64,000 bases of DNA from Eucommia ulmoides (taxonomy: Eukaryota > Streptophyta > Magnoliopsida > Garryales > Eucommiaceae), in NCBI GenBank assembly GCA_016647705.1, contig CM028327.1, positions 46,207,114 to 46,271,113 on the forward strand. Direction: 5' to 3'. The translations under genes and the position numbers were made by a program. A model generated the notes under the pieces. That model made no database searches and had not been told where the DNA came from. It was given only the letters and a program-made list of their open reading frames with translations. This document shows, one piece after another, positions 24,305-34,633 of this stretch (its first letter is position 1; each line of letters begins with the position of its first letter).

Positions 24305-24510
24305 TTGGTTTGGGGTAAGGAGTGTCCAAGCTAGTTTACGCGCACCTCGAATAATTACCTCACTGAACGATATTAAGGATGCACTCTCCTATATCGACTT
24401 GGTGCATTCATACTTAAATTCAAAATTTAATTCTTAGAGTACTCTTCAAGAAAGTTGAATCTTGGTTGACTAAGAGAATGACACCACCGCTTGCAAACCA
24501 GACTAAGAGT
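24305..24510. repeat. dispersed ~200-bp repeat, member 2 (copy B)
   Basis: Counterpart of 13,700-13,915, with GTGTCCAAGCTAGTTTACGC at the start. Its far end runs into a TA microsatellite. Confidence 0.5.
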
Positions 24511-24516
24511 GAATTG

Positions 24517-24557
<41 letters not shown>

Positions 24558-24984
24558 ATATAAGTGATTAGAGAAGAGATTTTTGAATACTAGATCTCCC
24601 AATAAAAGGCAACCACTATCCTACAAGTTTTGAGTTTTGGATTATGCATATATAAACGCAAAAGTCATACATAATTCTGGGGCTATGTCACGCAAATTGA
24701 TAGTGGGAGGACAAAAAAGTAAAAAGAAAAAGTAAAAGTCATTGAAATTACAGGCAGACCGCAATAAGAGCATTAATTGATGATGTGAGAAAAGATTGGA
24801 TGCTAATCAAACATAGAAAGAAAAAAATAACATAATCGACAATTAATTCTATTTTTAGGGTGTAATCCGCTATTAGTCCTATCTTATTTTTAAGTTAAGA
24901 ATTAGTTCTTTAATCTATTTTTAGATTTTGTTTATGTCCCTCGTGTGCTCACGTACAGTTTTTGGAGCGTAAAGAGATCTTCAT

Positions 24985-25655
24985 TTTTTTTCGATAGACA
25001 TATTTTTTTTTCGATAAGCAAATTTTTATTAATATAACTTGACAAAGTCAAAAAATACAATAGGACAAAGTTCCCCAACAATACAAGGTTAAAAATCAAA
25101 GCAATCAACTAGTAACACCGAACTACTAAAACAACTTCTAATACAACCACTGAGCAATGTTATACACCACCAATCTGAAGGGAAAACAAACCAGAACTAA
25201 TCAAAGAAAAATGCCGAACGGCAAAAAAACTACGCACCAAAATCAATCAACATATAGAGACAAGTGCGAGGAGATATCGAGTTAGATCACAAAGAAAGGG
25301 TATTATCCAAAACACCTCCAAAAGAACTCTACACCATACACCCCAAAGACCATTCATATGGACTGAACAAGTACCCCATCACACGAAACTACAAACTTTG
25401 TAATCTCCTCCACACTGTCAAAATCTAATATGAGATTTTTCCAACAACGCAACTTTTCAAAAGAAAAAAGAAAGCAATAACACCAAAAAGGAAAAATCTA
25501 TCAACTAATAGAAACGAAATATGAGAGGAATCCATTAAAGAAGTAGAACGGTAGGAGTACAAAACAATTACACCTTCGAACGTATAAAGAAACTACCATA
25601 AAGTAGTTCAATAATAAATATGTTTGGCTTTGGTTTCCATCATGTAGAGAAGCCT
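24985..25655 (-). mobile_element. LINE 3' end fragment
   Basis: On the minus strand it ends ...TTAATAAAAATTTGCTTATCG followed by a poly-A run, the usual tail of plant L1-type LINEs, with a TTTGTCCTATTGTATTTTTG 3' UTR. No reverse transcriptase remains. About 25,508-25,625 is homologous to 37,905-38,030, so two related LINE copies are present. The insertion marks the end of segmental copy B. Confidence 0.6.
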
Positions 25656-26192
25656 ACTGAAATTGTCAAAGGGCAATTTAGTAATTTCACCCTTTGAGTT
25701 TTTTTTTTTTTTTTAATCCCTATTGTGTTCAGAATTTTCAGCCTTGTGTGTGGGAACAAGATCTGCGGCACAACAGAGTGAGAAGAGAGAAGCTGTCCAC
25801 CAAAACCCTAGACAGCACGGTTCCGATCAAATGCCGATTGGAAGACGATCCACCGTCCGATCAGGATGAAATTTGTACAGAAAGTGTGAGACTCAGATAT
25901 ATACAATATGGACGGTGGAGATCGGGTTCTGAAGTCTACAGGTACTGTTTCCGGCGGGTCTGTTTTGAGGTTATTTTAACCTTGTTTTTTGTGAGATCTC
26001 TTCAATTCTCCTCTTGTACATCTTGTTCATTGCCAAGATTATTTTGATCTTGAAGTAATTGTGGTTGTGTACCTCTAATTGTAGCTAGAGATGATTTTAT
26101 TCTCATTATTTGTGATAGTGGACATTTTGGGTGGAGTTCGGTTCCATTTACTCCTGGCCTTGGGGAAGTTTTCCACGTTAAAAATTGGTTGT

Positions 26193-27851
26193 TGATAGGT
26201 GTAAAAAACTTATCTATTTTCAATCCGAATTTGTTAGTTTTCGAATATGTTTATAGTTATTTTTATTATGTTTTAATTAGTTTTCATACTTTTTGTATAA
26301 CTCAAGTGTGTGGGTCAAAAAGATAGGAAACTGGAGTTAAAACGATGAGATCGAACCAAAGCGGTTCGAAGTTACGGTGGATAAATAAGCTCGCAGGCTA
26401 AAAGATGAAACAAGCCCACCGCTTAGGCGTCCATACCACCGCCTAAGCGGTGAAGATGCAGAGAAGAGCAAAATGTTACTGACAGCCGCTCGCCTAGGCG
26501 GAAATTATACCGCCTAGGCGAAAATCCAACAGAATGTTCTCCAGACCACCGCCTATTTCACCACTTAGGCGATCAGACTTAACCGACCTAACTCCGCCTA
26601 GGCGGAAATTCCACCGCCTAGGCGGATTTTCCCTGCACAGTCTTGAGATATTTTTAAATATTTTTGAGATATTTTTGCTATAAATACCCCATTTCCTCCC
26701 CCTTGGCCGGCACCTCTCTTCCCTCTCTTGCATTTTTGAGCCCCTTAGGCTATATTTAAGTCTAGGGTTAGGGATTTTAGTGGTGGAGCTCGCATCCCGA
26801 AGTGGAGAAGACGGTGAATCGATTGTTGAGCGTTCTTAGCGGTTTATCTTCGGACGAGGCTAAGTTCTTCGATCGTTTTTCCTTATTTCTTTATCTTAGG
26901 AGCATGTGAGCGTATTTAACTCGTTAGTTTCTTGTATATGCGGCTATGGCCCCGAGTTAAATATGGATTGTAGTAGGGATTAACACTATATTTATAAATA
27001 CGTTCTTTGGGTGATTTCGGTGTTTCGTTTGTGTTTGTTCTTCGTAGTTTGATTGTATTTATCGTATTGTTTGTTTATTATGCTTGGATTGATAAATGGA
27101 GAATACAGAGTTTTGACAAAACCCTAGATTCGGATTAAGGTAAATAAACACCACGATTCCATAAACCCGGTCGGGGTTTGAATCGTGGACAATCGCTGAC
27201 GTAGGGCAAGACACACGCGACCTAGGGTCGTTAAGACGTTGAGGGGGACCTCTTCATTGACTCGAAGTAGCATTATATCCCTCGTCTTACACTCGGGAGA
27301 GGTGGCGAGGGAGTTTTAGAACGAAGATTGTCAATAGGGTAAATACAACGCGATGATCTAATAACCCGGGAGGGAGTTGGATTGTGTGCAATCAATGATG
27401 CTGGGCGAGACTCACGTGATCTAGGGTCGTTAAGACGTTGATGGGAACTTCTCCGTTGACTCGAAGTCATGTATTCCCCCGTCTTACACTCGGAAGAGGT
27501 GGCGGCGGAGTTTACGTACCGAGGTTGTCAAATAGGTTGAACAACGCAAACGCGAGTAAATCGGAATCGAACACGTATTTGTAAACACGTTAATCCCTAT
27601 ACAAGTTTTTACCCTAAAACATATTAACATAATAGTGTAGTTAATTTAGGTTATATTAGTATTAGTTTAATTAATTAAATACATTTGTTTTTCGCCTAGA
27701 TAAAATTAGGTCATGACAAACGCGGTATTCGATAGTAACGACAACAATCCCTGTGGATACAATAACCCAATCTTAAAGATTACACTATACTAAAACTTAA
27801 ATCTCGTATACTTGCGAGTGTAAGTAGTGGCGTGTAATTTATGCCCTACTA
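26193..27851 (+). mobile_element. solo LTR of an Athila-like Ty3/gypsy family with GTTGT target duplication
   Basis: It starts TGATAGGTG at 26,193 and ends CCCTACTA at 27,851. The flanking 5-mers GTTGT at 26,188-26,192 and 27,852-27,856 are identical, the expected 5-bp target duplication. The 1,659-bp length and content match the minus-strand LTR at 32,981-34,633, including a TATAAATA near 26,680 and the region with CGGGAGAGGTGGCG repeats near 27,295 and 27,490. The terminal CA has mutated to TA. No internal sequence remains, so it arose by LTR-LTR recombination. Confidence 0.85.
26412..26635. repeat. array of GC-rich palindromes (CCGCCTAGGCGG type) in LTR U3
   Basis: At least seven full or partial copies of a 10-12 base palindrome built on CGCCTAGGCG occur just upstream of the TATA box, including CACCGCCTAAGCGGTG near 26,437 and paired copies near 26,592 and 26,612. 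Equivalent arrays with CCGCCGCGGCGG cores are in the other LTRs of this family (29,950-30,100; 32,390-32,610; 34,145-34,400). Confidence 0.8.
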
Positions 27852-28005
27852 GTTGTCTCGTATGATTGTGTTTGTGGTGCGTTGATTCACGTATTACTCA
27901 AATTTAATTCCTATTAGGTTCACACAAGAACGGGATAAACTTTATTTTCGTTGCACGTTCTTATTCGATTAATTTTTTCGAGTAAGTTGATTTATCCCAT
28001 CAAAT

Positions 28006-28018
28006 TGGTATATAGAGC
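28006..28018 (+). other. copia primer binding site (initiator tRNA-Met type), mutated
   Basis: TGGTATATAGAGC lies four bases after the LTR end. The canonical copia site is TGGTATCAGAGC, so the 3' match survives with a change in the middle. Confidence 0.7.
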
Positions 28019-28052
28019 AATGTTGATTTTGTCGAATATCTTGTGTTGAACA

Positions 28053-29480
28053 ATGGAAGTAAATTTGAGGAGAATAATTACTTTGAATGGTTCTAATTAT
28101 CACACTTAGAGAGAAAAAATAGAAGATCTTCTTTATGTGAATGGACTTTATTTATTGGTGTTTGCCACTGAAAAAGCCTGAAAATAAATCCGATGAAGAG
28201 TGAAACTTGCTACATCGGAAAGTATGTGGATACGTTAGACAATGGGTGCATGATAATGTTTTGAACCACATCGATGGGGAGAAACATACCCGTACACTTT
28301 GGACTAAACTTGAGGAGTTGCATGCCAGGAAGACATGAAATAATAAAATGTATTTGATGCATAAATTGATAAGTCTGAGATACCAAGACGGAACTCTACT
28401 GACAGATCACTTGAACACATTTCAGGGATTAATTAATCAATTGGATGAAATGAGTATCAAGTTCGATGAAAAGATTCATGGGTTATGGTTACTTGGTACT
28501 TTGCCGAGCTCTTGGGAAACGTTCAGAACATCGATTTGTAATTCAGTTCTCGATGACATAATCAATATGAACTTTGCCAAGAGCAGTATTTTGAACGAAG
28601 AGATGAGAAAAAAGTCGTATGGTTCTTCTTCAGAGTCGGACATCTTGGTTATAGAAAATATGGGGAGAAGCAAGAGCAGAGGTCCAACGAATAGATATCA
28701 AGGCAGAAGCAAGTCTAACAAGTTCGCTAATGTGGAGTGCCATCATTGTGGCTTAAAGAGGGCACATAAAAAAATAATGCAAAAAATTGACGAAAGAGAA
28801 TAAAGAGAAAAAGAATGAGAAAAAGAATAATGATGGAAAAGATGATGATCGGGTTGCTGCCACTACTACTTCCAAAGACTTTCTCGTTGTTTGCAATGAT
28901 GATGTTATTAATCTAGCATGTCATGAGACCAATTTGGTCATTGATAGTGACATCTCTATACATGCTATATCTCAAGAGGATTTCTTCACTTCCTATACGG
29001 CCAGTGACTTTGGGACAGTGAAGGTAGAAAATGATAGTTTGACAAAAGTCATTGGCACTGGGGATATGTGCTTGGAGACCAATAATGATATAATGTTGGT
29101 CTTGAAAAATGTCAAACACATTCCGGATATATGCTTGAATTTGATTTCTACAGGAAAGTTTGATAATGAAAGGTTTTACAACACCTTTAGTGATGGTCAA
29201 TAAAAGCTCACTAAAAGTTCTATGGTTGTGGTTAGAGAGAAGAAGTGTTTTTCCTTGTACTTCATGTAAGCAAAGATCTCGAAATGCAACATCAATGCGG
29301 TGTAAAAGAAAGGTATAATTGAGTTTTGGCACAAGAAGTTTTGTCACATGAGTGAGAAATGGTTGATGATTTTGGCCAAGAAGAATCTCCTTTTGGGAAT
29401 GAAAAATGCACCTTTGAAAAAGTTCGCTCATTGCTAGGCGGGAAAGCAAACCAGAGTTGCCTTCAAGTTGTCATCTTCTT
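28053..29480 (+). pseudogene. Ty1/copia gag-protease remnant
   Basis: From the ATG at 28,053 a gag N-terminus (ITLNGSNYHT, then a stop where the family has Trp) continues with stops to 28,348. The UBN2-type gag domain follows (LISLRYQDGTLLTDHLNTFQ, LLGTLPSSWETF), then a damaged zinc knuckle (CHHCGLKRAHKK, lacking the last Cys). After a frame change come the Lys/Asn/Asp-rich linker and the protease region, where the active-site DSG reads DSD (VIDSDISIHA). A GAG-pre-integrase trace (KKFAHC.AGKQTRVAF) ends near 29,460. Integrase and reverse transcriptase are missing. The element is dead. Confidence 0.85.
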
Positions 29481-29484
29481 CAAG

Positions 29485-30286
29485 AAAATAAGGTATATTG
29501 AAATTGTCATAAAATGATAAACACAATCGGATTTAAAAGCAAACAACTGTTAAAGAAACATATATTAAACCAAACTAGTATTTACACAACTACACCGATC
29601 CCTAGCTAATATTTAACTAATCTATTATGATCTTGGCCATTGGAATATTAAACCAAGAGAGATTCATCATCATTCACAATAAAACAATAAATTACAAAGA
29701 GAGAAATAAAGAGAGAAATATCAAATCTTAAAGTGGAGTAGTTTTCACTTTCGCCTAAGATCGATCCGCTAGTGTTTTCTCTTCCCGAATAATGAATCTC
29801 CTCTTTGAGCTCTTAAAAAATGGCCAAGGATCACCTCCTAAGCGTTAGGGACGTTCCACCATCCAAGAGGTTTCAATGGAAATGAGGGGAAAATGTTTTA
29901 TAGGTGCAAGGTTTCAAAATATCTGAAAATATTTATTTGCTATGCAGAGATCACCGCAAAAGTGGTAAGTAAGTCGGTTTAACTTTCGCCGTGGCGGTGG
30001 AATAGTTTCACAGCTCTCTGATCATTTACCGCCACAGCGGTGGGACTTTGCTCAATTCAGCACTTCTCTGCATTCTTACCGCCGCGGCAGTGGCTTCTGT
30101 GATCTTGAAACCTCGTTTCTTCATTATTTCTTCACCATTTTCTCACCGTTTTCGCTCGTTTGTCTCTTGTTTGCGTCCCTACACCTGAATTACATAAAAA
30201 CTAACAAAAACACAATTAAAGATAACTAATTCACTCGAAAACTATCAAATCCGATTTAGATGTAGATTGGTATTTTATACCTATCA
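29485..30286 (-). mobile_element. truncated Athila-like 3' LTR
   Basis: The minus strand starts TGATAGGTATAAAATACC at 30,286, directly after a polypurine-type tract (CAAGTTTGGGAGTATT), and carries palindrome copies near 29,955-30,100 and a TATA-like region. It runs only about 800 bases before meeting the copia remnant at about 29,485, so its 3' half is missing. Divergence from the LTR at 32,981-34,633 is considerable, so the two may not be one pair. Confidence 0.6.
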
Positions 30287-32980
30287 AATACTCCCAAACT
30301 TGAAATTTTGCTAGTTCTCGAGCAAAACACTCTAACACTAAATTAAACTAACTACTCTAATTAACTAACAACTAATCTAAAAATGAAAAATTTTAACAAA
30401 GAAGAAGTATACACATGCGAGTTTCAAATTCAATCGAAGAGACCACGTTGGTCCTCCCTCAACATTCCTCAATCTGATCAAATTCGGGAAATAAAACACA
30501 CTAAGTGGTGTTCTAGAATTTCAACACTCAATTTCAATAAAAACCATTCTAGATCTATTGAAATGTGGGTGTGGGTGTGAGCTCAAATGTATAACTAACC
30601 AAACTCTAGATTGGATCATTCAATAGACAAGTCCATGACTTAACCTTAAAGAATTCAAGAAAACCATACGCTTGACCAGGCTCGACTATCCACTAATGTA
30701 GGTTCATACATTCTCAAAGATCAATAAGGCTTGGTTAAGCTTTGAAGAGCGACCAAGGGTATCGCAAGAATAGAAAATAACAAATTGTTAAGATAAAACG
30801 ATACCCGAGGTACAAACGCTTGTTGCTATCACTCTCTCGTAACCCCACACGTTTAAAACACAACCCTGAACGAGAATTGAAGAACTTTGTATTCACTTGT
30901 CGAAAGAAACGAGAATAAAAACTATATTCACATTTTTATTTTTATTTTTTTTAAAGAACATTGTCACACCCCCAAACTTATTCGAATTTGTACAATTTTA
31001 GGGGCGTGCAAATAGAACGAAAAGATTGACAAGTGAATACGTTAATACCGAACCAATAATATTTCGTCCGAAACCCCGATGGCTCACTTCAAGTTAGCAT
31101 AAACTAATGTTACTTGATTTCACTCACTTTTGACTTTTAGGCTTAGCGATAATGGTTTGGAAAAAATTTAATTGGAAAAAGTATAGAAACGAGTTCAGAA
31201 TTGAAACGGTTTATCGGCTTCGACAGGGGAACGAGGGAATAAATTTTTCAGGTTAGCTACAAAGGTTCAAACGAAAAAAGTGAAGGCCTAAATCATGCCT
31301 CCGAAATTACCTTACCTATAATTTCGTCTTAAGTCTACCCCAAATCAAGTTCTAGATTTCTCATTTGTGTCATGAACTTATTACTGAATAATCAATGTCA
31401 ATTCATTCAAATAATTATACACTGAGTCTATGCGATCGTGCAACTTAAGGATCATAATAATTTTTACTTAATCGACATGTTAAGCACACAAAACTCACAT
31501 GACTAGCATTATCCCCAACCTCGATATACAATTAAGAGATAATTTTCATCATCGAAAAACGGCCTTAGACGAATTCAGCAACTCATCAAGCATATACGAC
31601 TTCATACATAAACAATACTATATTAAATCTTAATACTAACATACATACTCTAAATTAAGAATTTAACATGCATAAACAAAAATTAAAATAAAACTTAACT
31701 AAAATTTAAAATTTTACATACAAAAAAAATATATTTCCATCCTTCACAATTTTATTTTATTTTTTACTACACAAAACATGATGTACATTTTCCCCAAACT
31801 TAAAAAGATGCAGTATCTTTACTGACTAAGCAGCGAACCCAATAACAGTTTATAGCAATAACAAGTAAAATTGGGTACCGACATATACCTAGGGGATAAG
31901 ACTTAAAAGTCTCACCCCTTACCGTTCGTTGGAGGAAAGTTATCGCCACCACTATCACGTCGGAATGGAAATTGTGGTGGTTGCAAAAGGTGCGGCGGCA
32001 CATGTGGCATAGGCGGATAAGTACTAATTTCAATGCCGAAGCGCCCGGCAAAGAGCCGTTGGATTTGACCTTGAGCACACACTAATCACACCGTTTTAAC
32101 AAAATATGAACAATGTAGCATGCAATTTTATTTCATACAATTTAACAATCCATAGAAACTTAATTCATCACCAAAAATCAAACCAAAATCCCATAGAAAT
32201 TGAAAATCGCAAAAATGGGGTTTTAAAATTGATTTTTGAAATTTGATTTGTGCTGAAAATCACAAATTTTGTAAAGGGAATGATGAATTTGAGGGTTAAA
32301 AACAGTTTGAGAGGTTGAAAATAAGGAGATTTTAGAGTTTCAAAAGTGGTTGTGGGGTTTTTGTAATAGCGGGATGGTTTTAAACAAATAGATGCCTCAC
32401 CGCAGCGGCGGTGTGAGCACCTTTTTTTTAAAAAACCAAAACATTTTGTTGTGTCACCACCTCGACGGTAAAGCGCCTTTTTTCACAATTTAACTTTCTG
32501 TTGTTTTACCGATGTGGCGGTGGATTTCACCGTTGTGGCCGTGAGACGTTTATGATGAAAACTTGATATTCTGCATTTTCACCGCCGCGACGGTGCGTCC
32601 ACGACTGCGGCGGTGAGCCTACTGCTAGATTTTTATTTTTTCTTCAAGTTTTCACACGACGGCTCCACACCATGCATTTTCACTTCGCTTGTTCAATGTT
32701 TTTAAGTGCGAAACACATCTCTGATTATCCTCACTTCCTAATTTACCTCCAAATACGCTCCGAGACCAATTCGGCCTCCAAAAAATAATTAATAGCAAAA
32801 ATCGGGTAAAAATTGATACCCTCAGTTTTGGATAAAACACGTGACTTGCTTGATTTATTGTCCCTAGCTGGACTTAAAAGAAAATAATACAAAATAAATG
32901 TCTGGATTAATATTCAACTACTTAGTCGCAATATCAATTCTACGCATTCAACACCATCTACAACAACAACGCCAAAAACT
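30287..32980 (-). mobile_element. Athila-like internal remnant (pol 3' end and untranslated region)
   Basis: A short minus-strand reading frame ending near 31,917 contains RLFAGRFGIEISTYPPMPH and a Pro-rich tail, resembling the 3' end of gypsy polyproteins of this lineage. It is followed by repeated AAGTTTGGGG tracts (near 31,795, 30,970 and 30,295) typical of the 3' region before the LTR. Another palindrome-containing block lies at 32,390-32,640. Gag, reverse transcriptase and integrase cores are absent, so most of the interior is deleted. Confidence 0.5.
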
Positions 32981-34633
32981 TGGTGGCCGCAAATAATGCG
33001 CTGTCACTTTTACCTCAAGTATATAGATCAAATTTTAGTATAATGGACCTTTTGGTCCAGTATTGTATCCACAAGCATTGGTGTTGTTACTATCGAATAC
33101 TGTGATTATCATAACTCGACTTTATCTAGGCGACAAAAATGTAAGTTAATTAATACTAATATTAATATGAGATAATTTTGAGAGAATAGGTTGTCTAGGG
33201 ATTAGTTTCGTTTATGAATACGTGTTCAGTCTCGTTTTAGTTTATGTTAACGACGTTCGACTTATATGACAATCTCAGTTCGTAAACTCCTTCGCCACCT
33301 CTCCCGAGTGTAAGACGGGAGAATACGCGACTTCATGTCAACGAAGAAGTCCCTCTCAACGTCTTAACGACTCTAGGCCACGTGAGTCTCGCCCTAATGT
33401 CATTGATTGCATACAATCCAACTCCCTCTTGGGTTATTGGATCGTCGCGTTGTGTTTACCCTATCGACAATCTCAATTCTAAAACTCCTCTGTCACCTCT
33501 CCCGAGTATAAGACGAGAGAATACGTGACTTTGCGTCAATGCCGAAATCCTCCTCAACGTCTTAATGACTCTAGGTCATGTGAGTCTTACCCCAACGTCA
33601 TCGATTGCCCACAATCCAATTCTTTCCCAAGTTATAGGATTGTGGCATTCGTTTATTCTGGTCTGAATCCGGGATTTGTTAAACCCTGTATTCTTGATAT
33701 GTAAATCTAAGCAATATAAATAAACAATACGGTACACACAATCAACATAACGAAGAATAATCGCAAACAAAACAAAAACTCAACTAAATAACGTTTTCAT
33801 AAATTATATTAATAATACCTATACAATCTATGTTTAGCCAATGACCCTAACCACATATACAATGTAAAATGGCGTAAACATGCTCAATAACTACCAAAAT
33901 GAAGAAAGCAAAGAGAAGAAACGAGCGACTTAGCCGATATCCAAAGATTTGCCGCTAACAACGTCGATCGATCGCTTTCTCGTTGATCCTCCACCTCGAG
34001 TTGAGAGCTCTCCCTCAAAAATCCCTAAACCTAACCCTAAAATATGGCCTAAGGCCTTAAGGGCCAAAGTCTTTGGAAGAGAGGAGGAAAGAAGGGTATA
34101 TATAGGTTCAAAAATATCTAAAAAATATCTATTATGCGCAGAGACCACCGCCGCAGCGAAGGGTTCACCGCCGCGGTGGTGGAGTATGTCGGTTAAGGCT
34201 TCGCCGAGGCAATGGAGACAACGGTGGACTAGGAAAACTCTCTACTAGTTCACCGCTGCGGCGGTGGTCCGTCTGTGGCCTTTTTATGTTCTCTGCTTCT
34301 TCACCGCCGCGGCGGTAGGATTCACCACTGTGGCGGTGGTCTGTCAGTGGCCTTTGGTCTTTCTCAGCATCTTCACCGTCGAGACGGTGGTCTGGACACC
34401 GCGATGGTGGGCTTGTTTGTAGAATATTTTCGCCTTGCTCATTTTTTCACCGTTCTCCGACCGTTCTCGATACGAATTGATCGTTTATACTTCGATTTCA
34501 TACCATTTCACCCTACGCACCTATTTTAATACAAAAAGAATAAAAACATATTAAAACATATAGAAATAACTATAAATGTACTCGAAAACTAATAAATTCG
34601 GTTTAAAAGTATAGGGGTAATTTACACCTATCA
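32981..34633 (-). mobile_element. Athila-like 5' LTR, minus orientation
   Basis: The minus strand starts TGATAGGTGTAAATTACC at 34,633 and ends GCGGCCACCA at 32,981 (1,653 bp), close to the 1,659-bp solo LTR at 26,193. It is followed by TTTTTGGCGTTGTTGTTG, which looks like the tRNA-Asp primer site used by Athila elements (TGGCGCCGTTGCCGG) after several C-to-T changes. A palindrome array lies at 34,145-34,400, upstream of TATATATACCC near 34,100. Confidence 0.75.

Larger units (their letters stand above)
20692..24980. other. PG2 upstream region, no gene recognised
   Basis: Matches the PG1 upstream region: SINE-like copy, two dispersed-repeat members, CATGCATG stretch. It adds TA microsatellites (about 22,530-22,558 and 24,520-24,552) and the ~430-base segment at 22,840-23,270 missing from copy A. 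No coding frame was recognised. Confidence 0.6.
18145..24982. repeat. tandem segmental duplication, copy B
   Basis: Direct-orientation copy of 7,555-14,378. Copy B has about 430 bases not present in A at roughly 22,840-23,270, an extra TA-rich stretch near 22,530, a local duplication of an AAGAAGAAGATTGTTTTGAC unit near 22,630-22,705, and a shorter GCAT repeat. It starts at the Tat-like LTR and ends where a LINE 3' end begins. Confidence 0.85.
25660..28002 (+). mobile_element. Ty1/copia 5' LTR, interrupted by a solo LTR
   Basis: The LTR begins near 25,660 (TGAAATTGTCAAAGGGCAAT; the exact start is uncertain) and ends CCCATCA at 28,002, immediately before a tRNA-Met-type primer binding site. 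It is split after 26,192 by an unrelated 1.66-kb solo LTR and resumes at 27,852. Without the insertion the copia LTR would be roughly 0.7 kb, a usual size. Confidence 0.7.

Noticed and set aside
28913-29449. 178-codon minus-strand ORF opposite the copia protease region
   Set aside because: The plus strand encodes recognisable gag-protease sequence; the minus frame is a shadow.
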